Source of the DNA: Arbacia lixula
Lineage: Eukaryota > Echinodermata > Echinoidea > Arbacioida > Arbaciidae
Length of the DNA stretch: 64,000 nucleotides
Reading direction: 5' to 3'
Assembly: GCA_963669155.1 (NCBI GenBank)
Contig: OZ022577.1
Coordinates: forward strand, 12,395,395-12,459,394
Below, piece after piece: positions 12,070 through 24,957 of the stretch. The notes under the pieces were generated by a model, which saw only the letters and a list, made by a program, of their open reading frames with translations, did not search any database and was not told the DNA's origin. Positions within the stretch are counted from its first letter, which is position 1; each line of letters starts with the position of its first letter. The position numbers and the translations under genes are program-made.

Positions 12070-12694
12070 TGTTCTATACGTTTTCTTCTACACTTAACAT
12101 TTATTTACTCGATAGTTACGTGATCACCAGATCAGCTTCCTACCTGCCCTTTTCCCAGCTCTCCAGTCGACCAGGCCTGGCGGCCAGCGAGCCGCCAGCG
12201 CAGCCTAGCCAGCCGGAGCCGGGCATACAGGGTGGATCACAGCAGTACGAGTGAACGAACGCGGTTGTGTACTTGCCAGGGACGTACCCACCCCGGAAGA
12301 GCTGCAGTGCAGAGGGAGCTTGTCTGAAAATAATGAGAGGCTAAATTCACCCGTGCTGCCTGAGTGGATTAGCCATATAGCAGATAAACCCTTTTTGAAC
12401 CTGTCACTCCTCTTTGAGGAATTGTGTTAAGTAGACCTACGTTTCTGTTGCTTGGTATTAAAAAATGCCCTCTCATCCTTAACATGCATAGCCTAGTAAC
12501 TAGGCTTCAAAAAGCATTGCATAACAAATTTTATAAACACCTCATGAACACAGCTTTATATTGTCTCTATGTTGTGACTTATGATTGATGTCAATCTACA
12601 TTGTACTGTTTTCCTTTTTGTACTTTGTAATGCTGGTGGAAGGCAAATATCCATGTGGTTATTGTAGACATTATAATGGGTCATCATTATCATC

Positions 12695-12755
<61 letters not shown>

Positions 12756-13482
12756 CCATTTTCTTTTTTTTTTCGTCATCGTCGTCGTCAACATCACCAT
12801 GCACCGCCACCAATCATTACAATATGCACACGTCGCATAGGTTTTGAATGAACTTTATTTCAGTCAAATGACTCCTTTGAATCATTGTTCACATTGTAGA
12901 ATAAATTTGCAGCGAAATACACTTTCCTAGCGAAGGAGTGTTATTCTGCACTTTTACCAATAAGTATAGTGAAAAGCGACATTATGCGCATAACGAATTA
13001 GCATCGACGCCTTATTAATTATTATTGCCATAATCATTATTGTCCATATGTCGCGATTTCTCAATTGCTAGATGCAGTCGTATACGCGGTGGTTAACTAT
13101 TATTTTGATAATTATCAATTTTGATGGAAATATGTATTTCATTCTCTCTTTATAAACATAATTGCTGCTCACAATGTTTTCCCCATGCTTTTCCATGCGA
13201 TGAAACGAAAACCTTCTTTACTTCAAGTGCTTGTATTGATGATAAAAACGACATATTATTTTGGTGATTTTCCATATTTCACTGAGCGTTGTCCATCAAT
13301 GTTATTTTTTTTTTTTTGGATTCAACAACATACACACAGCTGAATAATTCATCACCACGTTGGAAACAATTGTAGTTGCGGTAAACTGTTGGGTGACGAA
13401 GGCTGAGCGCTGTGCCGATGCTGAGTAACCACTCGTTGTTACTTATTTCCATACCCCCCCCCCCCCCCTTCCTTCTTCGTCT
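12070..13482. other. Arpin promoter side and downstream flank of the intronless TSSK
   Basis: GC-richer DNA at 12140-12300 suits the arpin promoter/5' UTR. Then come an (ATC)n repeat, AT-rich DNA and a poly-C run at about 13455-13469 just after the kinase stop. Confidence 0.5.
12681..12756. repeat. (ATC)n trinucleotide repeat
   Basis: More than 20 ATC/TCA units in the spacer between arpin and the intronless kinase. It creates apparent poly-His, poly-Ser and poly-Met ORFs that are not genes. Confidence 0.9.
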
Positions 13483-14466
13483 TTAAGACATTTGTACTTG
13501 GTTGAGCCACTCGCTCTCCAAGACTTCTCCTAGCGTGAGTCGTTTCTTAGGACAGACTGTCAGCATGCCCCTGATGAGATCTCTGCACTCGTCTCTCACC
13601 ACGGGTCCGACAGGCCTGGCGCTGTCATGGTTGCTGCTACTACCCGTCCCGCTGGCGAAAAGGTTACCCGCGAATTGCGCTTGGAGTATCTTCTTAATGT
13701 TCTTGACGTCATCACCGAACGGCATGCACCCACTGACGAGGATGTAAGTGACCACGCCCAGGGCCCACACGTCACTCTTAAGCGGATTGTACGGCACGGA
13801 TTGGATAATCTCTGGGGCGGCGTAGGCGGCTGATCCGCAGAAGGTCCGGCTAAGGCTCTCCTTGTTGGCGGATCGCACAAAGCCGAAATCGCTGAGCTTG
13901 ATGTTGAAGCGGGCATCGAGGAGGAGGTTCTCGCATTTGACGTCACGGTGCGCCACACCTAAGCCGTGCATGTAGAGCAGAGCCCTAGCCGTCTGCAAGC
14001 TCCACTTCCGCGCCAACACCTCTGCGACGGCGCCCTTCGACACGGTACGCACATACTCCAGCACGTCCCCCGACTCCGCGAACTCCAGCACCATGTAGAT
14101 CTTGTGGTTTTGCTCAAACCATTCGTGCGTGCGCAGAACGTTCGGGTGCTGGAGCTGTCGAATGATCGCCAGCTCCCGCGGGAGAAAGTTCTCCTGGTAG
14201 TCACGTGCAGCCCTCCGTCTGTCCACGATCTTCACCGCGAATCGCCTTCGGGTCGACTTATGGACCGCTAGTCGAACCTTGGAGTAGGTACCCGAGCCCA
14301 GTTTGTGAGCCAGGCAGAAGCCACGACTGAGCATGACAGTGCCATCGTTGACGACAGTTTTGGCTGGGCAGCTTTGATCCTGCGTGGCAGTTTGTCTGGT
14401 TGATCGTGAAATGGGTGGATTAACAATTGAGCTGATTTTGATGCTTGTTTTCACTGCTGCCTTCAT
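13483..14466 (-). CDS. Testis-specific-type serine/threonine kinase (TSSK family), intronless
   Basis: This is a complete 327-residue protein kinase in one exon. The start ATG is supported by an in-frame TAA three codons upstream. Domain elements are: glycine loop LGSGTYSKV (about residues 56-64), beta-3 lysine in FAVKIVD (Lys79), catalytic loop HRDVKCEN (173-180), DFG (193-195), activation segment [15 protein letters not shown] (205-219) and DVWALGVVTYILVSGCMPF. All catalytic residues are present, so it should be an active kinase. The NFLPREL motif, the TFCGS.AYA.PE segment and the small size place it in the TSSK family, which acts in post-meiotic spermatids and sperm flagella; the exact paralogue is not assigned. 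A Ser/Thr-rich stretch of about 50 residues precedes the domain, and the ORF ends shortly after helix I. Lack of introns beside an intron-bearing relative suggests origin by retroposition or intron loss. The coding region is GC-richer than its flanks. Confidence 0.9.
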   Translation of the reverse strand: MKAAVKTSIKISSIVNPPISRSTRQTATQDQSCPAKTVVNDGTVMLSRGFCLAHKLGSGTYSKVRLAVHKSTRRRFAVKIVDRRRAARDYQENFLPRELAIIRQLQHPNVLRTHEWFEQNHKIYMVLEFAESGDVLEYVRTVSKGAVAEVLARKWSLQTARALLYMHGLGVAHRDVKCENLLLDARFNIKLSDFGFVRSANKESLSRTFCGSAAYAAPEIIQSVPYNPLKSDVWALGVVTYILVSGCMPFGDDVKNIKKILQAQFAGNLFASGTGSSSNHDSARPVGPVVRDECRDLIRGMLTVCPKKRLTLGEVLESEWLNQVQMS

Positions 14467-14641
14467 CTTTGCAATTTACTTTTTTTAATGAAAATTTTAG
14501 TAAAAGATATGTCGTGGAAGACTCAGTGCGCTGCTCAAATTTCTTTCTAACGTTTGTCAACTGCACTCTGTTAGTGTTGTATAGTAATGTTGTTTAATTT
14601 GGGGAGGGTCCATCTCTAAGTAAAAGGAAGGGTGGTATTGT

Positions 14642-14649
14642 TACGTCAT
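14642..14649 (-). promoter_or_regulatory. CRE-like half-site upstream of the intronless TSSK
   Basis: On the minus strand this reads ATGACGTAA, a one-mismatch CRE, about 175 bases before the ATG at 14466. Its position mirrors the perfect CRE of the divergent kinase. Chance occurrence is possible. Confidence 0.3.
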
Positions 14650-16797
14650 AGGGACGCGCAGTGTCTCTTCGCGCGCATTTTCAAAGTAATATTTTGATCG
14701 TGTTTTTTTCATCTTGAAGTACCGTTTTAGTTAGAACTGTCCCGTACCAATACCACAGAGCAGATTAGATTGTCACTTAATTAAACACAGTAAATAATAA
14801 GACGATGAAAGCTATAGTAACAAATCACAGTTTCCTCATTCAAACGATGAAAAATGTTATGACTTATATGCGAGGCAAAGAGAAAGGGGAGATCACAGGA
14901 ATGGAGGAGAGATGATTATTTGATAATAAATCCTTGGTCTACAACACAATACTTTTCTTAAACACTTAAATAAACAAGATGGTGGAAATGGATACGGTAA
15001 GGCAGAGGGTGTGTGTATTTTAACATGGAGAACGTAAATAAATGTGACATTAATTCTTTTTATCACGGTGGTGAAGTCGTCATGATTTTTTTTCTCGAAA
15101 TAAAAGCTGTTGCCGTTCAACCAACACTATTGTCTCAATAACTGGCACAAAGTGATATCAAATAATGCCAAGCTATATCTAGGCCAACTAGATTACTCAT
15201 CAAGACTACAATTTGAGAAAGCCTGCGCTAGGTGAAATCCCTTTCATTTTTTGCCGATTCTAAGTAACAGCGCCCTCAACGCAATCAAACTTTGGACCAA
15301 TCAAAATCTTGCAATCGTCGTCGGAACTTAAGAAGATAGGGATTCTTACAACAGCGTCATGCTCATATAAGATAATTCATAGAACAGAGAAAACCAATGT
15401 CTATAAATGTTTGATATCTCTTTGTATTTGATGTTCGATCATATATAAGAATAATGTATACAACGATACAAACTAATAGCTAATGACAACAAATAAGAAG
15501 ACATTAACGTTTACAATTACTATTTGAAAGTAAACAACGACAAATATTTTCCAAATCACATATTCATTCTGCTTCCATGCTAATAATATCAAAGCAATGC
15601 ACATAGAAGGGTAACTCGCTGTTCACGTTTCCTCAGGCTATTGCCCTTTGAAAGTTACAATAAAAATTGCAATTCTTCAGTAGTAGTTATTACAATGCAT
15701 AAACCAGGGAGGTGTTACGAAGGAGAAGAAGCTTGAGCATAATACATCTGTATGGGTTCTAAAGCGTGCTCATGAATGTTAAAAGCATTCCATAATCATG
15801 ACAATGCTTTGATGTTCCATGTGCCGGGCCGACATTTAGCTGTTGTCAACTTGAAAAAGAAATTTCTTTAATTGCCCATTTGTCTCTAGACGCTTTGTTT
15901 TTGACAAATTTGTTTGCAAATTATAAGGAAGTTAAGTACAGATTATGGCAGATCCTTTACTCTGCTTTTGTTTCGAAAAGTAATGAGGAATCATTAAAAA
16001 AAATCGGACCGTATAAGATATTTGTATTACTTACAAAATTGTCCAATTTCCTCACTTTCCGACATCTTGTGCATTTGTGGGATTCAACCATTCTGAAAAT
16101 GATATATTAAGCTGTGTATTATCATTAACGGTGTTTGTGTGCGTTTGCGTGCAGTGGAGATATTTTACTTGAAAATCTTGTTTATTTGTGTTTGCTGATA
16201 CCTGTTATGCTCAAAGAAATATTAATTCCATTAACAGAACGGAAGAAGCGAAATGAGACTGTGCATTTCTTTTGTTCTCTCTGAGAAGCCGTTGCCGCGC
16301 AATCATGTTCATAATTGTTCAAACACCTGAACAACACCTGTTGAGAACACCATAACTTTTCAGCGGCTTGGCACATGGGTTCAAATAGAGAAAGTTGCTT
16401 CATATCCTTCCATGACACATCCCTGCATAAACTGTAACTGAAGTCAATGTATAGAGCATAAACAATTTGCACATGCTGAAATCCGCAATCACGACAGAAC
16501 CTTTTAATTAGACAAGCTTGGTAATTTAGGTTAAACATAAACATTAATCTCATCGTAGATCATTGTCATTTTGTTTATGTATCGGTAACAACGTGCCATT
16601 CTGTCAGGTACCCCTTTGTCTATAACCCTGACACACAATCTACTTTGTAAAAAAAAAAAAAGCAACACGGAAGGGAATGTGAAAATAGCTCGGGCGCAAT
16701 CTGATCTTGCAGTTAGACTTCCCCCGTGGAACTAGAACCACTACTTATTAACATTTTGATACCTCTATGGGTACGACGACCTAAGTAGGTCAACGTG

Positions 16798-16805
16798 TGA
16801 CGTCA
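16798..16805. promoter_or_regulatory. Perfect CRE palindrome upstream of the + strand TSSK
   Basis: TGACGTCA, the full cAMP response element, lies about 445 bases before the ATG at 17249. It is followed by CGTCACACGTCAT, which carries two more half-sites. CREM/CREB-type factors drive many post-meiotic genes in animals, so the site fits a spermatid gene. Function here is inferred. Confidence 0.5.
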
Positions 16806-17248
16806 CTATTAATACGCGTCACACGTCATACTGCATTATGCGCAGTGCCTAGCTAGTCGCTGCTGTGTGTTGCCAGTGCGCGTGCGCGTTGTTATGTGTA
16901 ACAGGTGGATTCGCTTTGTACATGCTGGTATTCTAGTGTAGATTTGCTTGCGAACAAAACTTTGACAAGACAATTCCGAAAGTTTGTAATACGTAGAGCG
17001 CACACTGAGCTATACTCACTCCTTCTTTCCTTCTAATATATGGTAAATCTACTACATTAGTAACACAAGAAACGAACAAGAAAAAAGTGAAACAGCAGTC
17101 TAAAAAAATAGTAAGTAAAATATTTATAAGAATAACTTTGAACATAAACTCGTTGTATCAAATGCCTTCGCCGTTCAGGAAAAAATAGCTTCCTCTCGCA
17201 CTTACAAACATCTCCTCTGACGCAAGAAGAAGAACCAAATAATCAGAT

Positions 17249-20200
17249 ATGTCTTCTCAACCACAACAACCGCTCACCGCGACACCGACGACAGCACCGA
17301 CGGCGGAGGAAGTGATGAAAAACATGGCGGGAACGACGTCGGTGCGTCGCGTGATCAACGAGGAGGTGATGCTGAACAAGAAGGGGTACACGCTTGGGCT
17401 GATGCTAGGGGAGGGCTCCTATGCTGCCGTCTACTCCTGCCAGCTCAGCAACAACCGGGGCAAGTGTGCCATCAAGATCGTCAACAGAAAGAAGGCACCC
17501 AAGGACTTCCTGGAGAAGTTTCTGCCACGGGAGATTAAGATACTGAGTCAAGTCCAGCACAGGAACATCGTCAAGTGTTTCGACATTTTTGATACTGGAA
17601 ACAAGGTAAGAATGAATGTATTTACTCTCGAAAGTTGAAGCTTATCATAAGATAGGCCTATGCTTGTATATTTCAGAAGTTTATTATCCGGAATCTCTCG
17701 AATTGGCCGAACCGCTATAGTGAATCTTGAAAAAAAAATAAAACCTTTAAAAACTTATTAGCGCAATGACAGCTTACGCGGAATTGAAATATAGGGTGTG
17801 CTCTTGTACAGTTTGTTCACGTTTTTGAAATAGTACCGAAGGATTGCTTTTGGACAGGTGTACCTGAATGCCCAATAAGGTATTTTTTTCCAAATTTGAG
17901 CTCGATTTTGTATAAAATAAAGGTGATCGTTTTTGGAAAATATTCTTGAAACAGGCGCAAATATGGGATGATTTTTGTACTTAGAGAACGATCATGCGTT
18001 ATGCCTTCGAATAGCAAGTGACACCACCGGGGATGGAGGTGTGGATGTGAATAGATAGGGAAAGGCGGTTGTCGTGACTTCATTAGGCAAAGCATGAAGT
18101 GAAGCAAATAACAACAAATCGATTAGAGAAACGTCAAAAAGTCATTTAGTTATCATCAAGGTGGCGTAATTGATAATTGTTTTAATAACACGATGTGGAT
18201 TATGTGCTTTCAATATGTGATAATTGGAAACGTTTGCGACTATGTTTATATTGTAATGGAGGAATAGATTAATTGGTTGATTTATTGATTGATTGACCAA
18301 TACATTGATTGGTTGATGGATTATCTTATGTTCAGGTCTATATGGTGCTTGAGATGGCTGGGCACGGGGACCTGCTGGATTACATCAAGCTCCGCAGGTC
18401 GCTTACCGAAGAGAAGGGGCGGTCGTTCTTCGTCCAGATGGTGGACGGAGTCAACTATCTCCACAACCTCCACATTGTACACAGGTTGGTCAATCTTTCG
18501 AACAAATACAAATGCACTTACAATTATTTATACAAATTAGAAACATTAATGGAGTGCGTACTAAAAGTCTAAAAACGGAATGAGTATAATTCAATGTGAA
18601 AACACACCCAATGAATCATCACATGATTAGTATAGATATTACATGAATATGCCTAAGGAAACTTAACTCTGAATCTTCGAAGATATTAAAGGTTCATACG
18701 TTATGTTGAAATCAGTAAAAGCAGATAAACCATCTTTAAGAGAAGAAAAAAAAAAACATGCAACAGCAATTCATGAAGAAAACTTAAGGTAGATACATTG
18801 GTAACGTCGACATGAAAATGTGATGTACATGAACATGGTTGATCGGGGTGGGTAAGGGGGGGGGGGTTAGTAATCTACATGTTCACTATTAAATTTTGCA
18901 ATCAAATATTCATTGTATCTGTATTCAGAGCAGGAAGTCAAGTGCTCATACATTAACCTCATATCTTCTTTTCAAGTAATAATTAATGTCTTTAAACCGG
19001 TACATCACACGTAATTAGTTGCCGATCTGAGGAGTGAGCACATTTAAAACTTTATTTCAAGTAGTCTAATTTTGCCAAAGCTGTCACCAATACTCTGAAA
19101 TATCTTTATAGGTTTTAACTAGCCATTTATTATATGTGAGAACACGGGGGAAATTACGTTATGAGACAGGTGACAACATATTGTTTGACATTCATGTCAA
19201 TAGACATTGCAGTAAGGGGATGACTATTTACGAGTGAGAGACTGCAAATACGATACTGGAAAAGAAGACTGACACATAACAATCAGAATGAATTTATCAA
19301 TCTCCTGAAAATATAAAACCACATGATCATACTTTCCTCTTTGGTTCCAACACCTAGGGACATGAAATGTGAAAACATTCTCTTGGACGCTTCCAACACG
19401 ATCAAGATTTCTGACTTCGGCTTCGCGCGTTATATGCAGCCGCAAGACTTGAGCAAGACGTACTGCGGCAGTGCTGCATATGCTGCGCCAGAAATCCTCA
19501 GAGGAAATACGTATAATGGTAAGCTCCATCTCCTTGTGAACTTTAATTCAACGCCTTCAATACTTACTCAAGGAATCATATACTCAGAATTTCATAGTCC
19601 CACTGACAGCATAATTTTCTTCTTCATTTTCTTCTCTTCTTTTCCGCCTTTTGTGTTTCTTTGTGGTCTTGTTTTCCTCCCTTTTCCTCTCTTTCATTTA
19701 GTGCTTCTGTTTGTTCTTCTTTATCCTTCTCTACTTTATCTTACTATTTCTCCTCCAACACCACTTCCAATCTTCAAACGGACAAAACAACACCCCGAGG
19801 GCCACATATCCGACAGCGGCCCTTCATGTATCATGACGCCCCCTTTATAGACTGATAACATATCAGTTTTAAAAAAATAAACAGGAGGCTGGAGCTCGAT
19901 GAGCTCCTTAATAATTCGAGTTATTAAAACAATTTTGATGACACGTTTAAGTGATGATACTGGTCACGTAAGTAACGCTCATTCCATCTCTAGCCTATGT
20001 CCGTTTATATTTTGTCTCTTTTACTCTTCAAGGTATTGATTTTCTAAATGTTCAAGTTCTGCAGTTACCTTTATCAATCAAATTCGGCTACATGTATTAT
20101 GTATCACAATACACAATTAATTATCCTAATATTTTCCATTCATTTACAGGATGGAGCGCCCTTTCGTATACTACTGGATGTATGCCTACATTTTCTTTCA

Positions 20201-21844
20201 ACCACATAATGTTGATGATTTGTTGATGACTTCTTCTTTCCAACTTGTTATGAACGATAGAGTTTCTTATTGTCTGTATAATCATGTTTATAGGTAAAGC
20301 CTACGACGTGTGGAGCCTGGGCATCATCTTGTATATCATGGTATGCGGCACCATGCCTTTCGATGACTCTAACATCAAGCGTATGGTCAAAGACCAGATG
20401 GACCAGCGACTCAGCTTCACCAAGAAGAAGGAGCTGACTCTGCTGTTTAGAGACATCGTCCTGGCGCTGCTACAACCTACGGCTGACCGAAGGTGGGCGC
20501 TATTCAATCATTAGATCACAGCATTAGATACAGCGCCAGCTCTACACAAAGTTTGACCATACAACTCGGTTTGAATCGGTAACAACTTGGCGAGTTGTTG
20601 CTTTGTTGGGCAAGCAAATAACAAAAGAATATGTGCCACGATGTAACCCTTATAACTGAGTTGGCCAAACTCTGTGTATAGTTGGCTTTGATTAGGCCTA
20701 GATATATTTCTTCTTCCTTTTATTTATTCATCCAAGCATTCATTCATTCGTTCACCTTCTTACTTGTTCATTTATCAATCCACCCATTATTCCATCCATT
20801 CATTCACATATTCGCTTCGTCGTTCACTTACTCTATTAATCATCTATCCATTCAATCATTTATATATTCGTGTATCTTCCTTCAATCATCCATTCCCTTA
20901 TTTATGTATTTATTGATACATTCCCTTATTACTCCGACTACTAAATTTATTTCCTGATGATTGCATTCGGTAAATAGCTTTTCCATTCATTTAGTTCCTA
21001 CCTTATCATGGATTCATTATACCAATCAATCACGTATTTACAATGTGCTTAATATGTAAAGGAGAAAAAATATTGGTCGAAGGTACCATGGGGTGGTGGA
21101 AGAAATTGATTCATAATTATCGCTCCTTCATTTGTCTCAGTTTCCCTATTTTGAACCAAGCTCCCCCTGCCTTCTTTGTTTCACAGACTGAAGGTGAAGG
21201 ACATCCCTAATCACCCCTGGATGCAGATGGACGGCAGTCACTACACAATGTCTGTTCCGACGTCATCAACGACGCCACAAACAGCTACACCCACCACCGT
21301 CTTCACCGCTCCCGCCACCGCCACCCCCGCTCAAGGTGTTACCGTCAAAACAGACGCCAACGGGGTGACAACCTACATTGGTCCTTCCAGCAAATACCAC
21401 CAGCCGCCAGGCTATAAGAACAAGCCTTACCGCCCGCATGCCGCCACCACAGAGGCAGCCACGGCACCGCCCCAACACCCGCCGACACCTACCCCTGCCA
21501 CCAGCAACCTCGCCGATACCAATCGCGCGGGAGGGACTAACAACAACGCAACGCAGACGTCGGGGAGAACCACCCCGCCGCTACGGGAGGACCGCTCGTC
21601 GGAGTCCACTAACCGCTCCAAGCAAAACAATCCCGCACGAGGTAGTAAAAACGCCGAGGCGGGCGCGAGCGTTATTTCGTCCGCGAGCCAGGGAAGTACC
21701 TCCACCCCCATGACGTCACGCACCGTTGACGTAGGGAGGGGACCACCCGGGAATAACCCTGGCAACAATGGTAACAACACTGGCCATGGGAGGATCAGAC
21801 AGGGCAAGGCAACCAACAAGCAGAACAACCGCCACCATACCTGA
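17249..21844 (+). CDS. TSSK1/2-like serine/threonine kinase with long C-terminal tail (five exons)
   Basis: Exons 17249-17605, 18336-18484, 19358-19518, 20294-20492 and 21187-21844 splice in frame to 507 aa. An in-frame TAA lies three codons upstream of the ATG. Kinase elements are: [16 protein letters not shown] (47-61), Lys76 in [48 protein letters not shown] (168-175; the Arg codon is split by intron 2), DFG (188-190), [15 protein letters not shown] (200-214), [21 protein letters not shown], and a terminal NHPWM near 300. The wording is closest to TSSK1/TSSK2. Residues from about 305 to 507 form a low-complexity Thr/Pro/Asn/Ser-rich tail with no recognised domain; this makes the protein longer than the usual 270-370 residues. 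The second donor is GTTGGT, a weak site. Expected role: phosphorylation during spermatid and flagellum maturation (family knowledge). It is divergent from the intronless kinase and convergent with the WDR64-like gene. Confidence 0.92.
20705..20935. repeat. Degenerate tetranucleotide (ATTC/ATCC) repeat in TSSK intron 4
   Basis: Repeated TTCATTCATCCATT-like text over about 230 bases, strongly diverged. Confidence 0.75.
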
Positions 21845-24531
21845 TCCTCTTCTCCTCCTTTTTACCCCTCGGGGTCTTATCATAATCCATTAAGGTTATC
21901 CTTAACGCAATTCATGTCAGAATTATTCAATCTAATTACAACTTAATGATTTCGTGTATGCACCCAAGCAATCCTAATTTAAATACCAGCCTTCTCTGTT
22001 AGTCACGATGATAATCCACAACTCAACTACAAAATGAAAATTAAAATGTTGTTTTTGCACAAACAGCACCAGCCAAGAACAATAATGAACTCCCTCTAAA
22101 AACAGGTTTACTGTTTGATTTAACACAACTATTGTATAAAGGAAGTGTTTGGGTTTTTGCAAACAAGCTAGTAACTTTAGCTAATGAGATGACACAGAAA
22201 CACAGAAATGATTGCACTTTTGAAACATCTAAAGCTTCAAATTGTATAACGATGATGTAAATACACTGTACATATCTAGATGTTATGTTGTTGTTGCTGT
22301 TGTTGTTGTTCTTCATCTTTGAGTTTATTGTACAATCACTTTACACTCAGTGAGATATATGAACAGACTTGAATCTTTGGTTTGTTTGATCACTGTGCTG
22401 TTTATTTAATGCAAGAAACCAATATAGTTCATAAATATTTCAGCAAAACCTATCCAATTACAAAGGAATTCTTTGCAATCACAAACCATGTATACATACA
22501 TGTACTGGTAATCATAATCTTTATACCGTTCATAAAAATAATTATATAATAGATGCTATCTCTGCAAACACAACCAAAATCCAATATAAGAGAAAATTCT
22601 TTGTATGAGTAACCATTTTGTTAAAATTTGAGACAAGTTGAATAATGTACAAGAGCTGAAGACAGGCGAGCATAAAATAAAGTTTGTCAACTTATTGAAC
22701 ACACACACATAATGAGAGTAGCATATCAAGAGAAAGAACAAGCCCACATATCTAGGAACTGCATTTTAGGTGCAGAGAGACTGGTAACCAAGTCTTTAAA
22801 TATGTTTTAAAAGAGACTAATGTAATCGTTAATAGAAAACACATAACTGTAAAGCATTGTTTTTGATATGATATCATGACAGTCTCTGATCTTTCGCTGT
22901 AATTTGTGTGATATGGTCTTAATATCTTTTGGGTGTTTGGTGAGCATCTATGTTTCTCTTCAATTACTGGAAAACAGAAAATAGAATGAAACTATAGCAA
23001 ACAAAATAACATATCAGTACCATTTGAACAATTTTACTGCTATATCAATGTTTGTGTTTGTGTGTGTGAAAAACAAGAGTAAAATGTGAAATGAGTTGCA
23101 AAAGAGAGATGAAAACACAACCATACCATCCATAATACACAGTTGAGAATGATAGAAATATATTTAAACAATGAAATATTGCATTCTAAAAGAGAGAATG
23201 TGAGGCTTTGGAGAAGAAATAATGATGTGAAATAACAGCAAACTCCTGAACATCAATGCAAGATGTTGGGTACAGAGATCAATGTCTAACATTGAAAGAC
23301 CTGAAGCAAAAGAAAAACAAGACAATAATGCAGGCCAATCTCGACCCACTAGACCCACTAGAGAATATAGAAAACATTGAAAACACTCAATGCCCTGGAC
23401 GGAGAAATAATGATAAAGAAACAATAATTAAGTAATGATGAAAAAATATTGAGAGATCAATCTCCTGGATGAATTTAGAGATATATTAATGCATTGATAC
23501 CATATTCAATTACAACATGATGGACGGAAGTAGAAATGCAAAAAAAAAAAAAAAAAGATAGAAAAGTATTGCTCACAAAATTGATCCCTTTACCACTAAC
23601 TGACTAATATGGAAAGAGTCGGTAAATCCTATCATATAGGTGCTCCAACATAATAAATGATCTCCATGATAGTATAAAAATATATGATACTTGATATAAA
23701 TCAAGGTGTATTGTACTAGATTAGTTACAAGTCAGAAAGCCCATCAATTATGGGGTAAATGTTCATTGATAAAAAAAAGTATGCATTAAATTCAAGCATT
23801 CACTACAAAGTGCATAAATATAAATTGACTTACGAGATGAATATAATTTTGATCTACAATAGATAACACTAACATTTATATATACATGTAGCACCTTTTA
23901 CTTTCCGAGATAAACAGACATAACATTATCATGATAGCTTTACAATTGTAGATACAATATGTTCACATGAATTACATAAACAGAGAGACATAATCGACCT
24001 CTGTGAAATACAGAAATTATACTGATTAATCTACAACATATTGATGATGAAAATATCGCATACCTCACTAACTTAGGTACTATCGATGAACCTTTACAAA
24101 ATGTAATATAGATTACATCTTTGATTTCATCATAATGGATCATTCTTACAAATAGTTTTCTGTTTCACATGGAAACTCCTACGTATGGCACAATAAGTTT
24201 ACACACCTCTTTCATTTAAAAAGCAGTGCAATTTTGTATAAAAAATGCAATGTGAGGAATATTGACAAATTTAACTCTTGAATTGGCCCAAGATCTGGCA
24301 GATTTTTGAAGAGGACTTATTACTTTAGTCTGGAGCTATTCACCTCTGCCTACCGAGGCTATGAACCAAATCAAACCAATTCATCTTACTTAAAACATAT
24401 CCAGCAAACATAATTGACATGAGGGATCAACAATTTTGTGTGATTTCTGGCAGGAAAACATGGTACCAGACCTACTAGTGGAGAAGCTCATGCGAGCAAC
24501 CCCAGTGAGCTCCATCTTAGACGGTTGAGCC
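21845..24531. other. Convergent spacer between TSSK1/2-like and WDR64-like genes
   Basis: AT-rich 3' UTR and spacer. Candidate AATAAA on + at 22676 and on - at 22324 and 22401. No gene is seen. Confidence 0.5.
22676..22681 (+). terminator. Candidate poly(A) signal for the + strand TSSK
   Basis: AATAAA on the plus strand about 830 bases after the stop codon at 21844. Position is plausible; transcript evidence would be needed to fix the end. Confidence 0.3.
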
Positions 24532-24919
24532 TCATCTGGGTGTTTTCCCTGTTGCCCGGCTGCGTGGAGAAGGCACTGGGGATCGGTTTGGGGGTGTGGC
24601 AGTGCCCTTCTTCTGGCCCTTAGTCAACTGCAGTATAAAAGGGAGAGACACACACATTTATAACTCTTGGTGCAGCAACCCTCTACGTGTTTAAAACTCC
24701 TTTTGTTTTAATGATATGGTGGTAGTGATAATGATGATGGTGATGATGGTGATGATGATATATTGATGATGACATGGCAATGATTATGATGATATGGAGA
24801 TGATGATGGTGATGATGATTATGATAATGATGATGATAATGATGATGATAATCTGATGGTGATGGTGGTGGTGGTTATAGTGACGGTAATGATCATCCTA
24901 TGGTGATGATGACATGACA

Positions 24920-24957
<38 letters not shown>

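Larger units (their letters stand above)
14467..17248. promoter_or_regulatory. Divergent spacer between two TSSK-family genes
   Basis: 2.8 kb without a recognised gene. CRE-type sites lie close to each end. GC-rich text GTGCGCGTGCGCGTTG is at about 16876, near the + strand gene's probable promoter. Confidence 0.5.

Noticed and set aside
11991-12254. 87-codon + strand ORF over arpin exon 1
   Set aside because: Antisense to arpin exon 1 and promoter; no family resemblance.
12556-12851. Poly-His, poly-Ser and poly-Met ORFs
   Set aside because: All are readings of the (ATC)n repeat in different frames; no flanking coding signal.
16182-16553. 123-codon ORF on - between the two kinases
   Set aside because: No domain, AT-rich codons and no splice continuity with neighbours.
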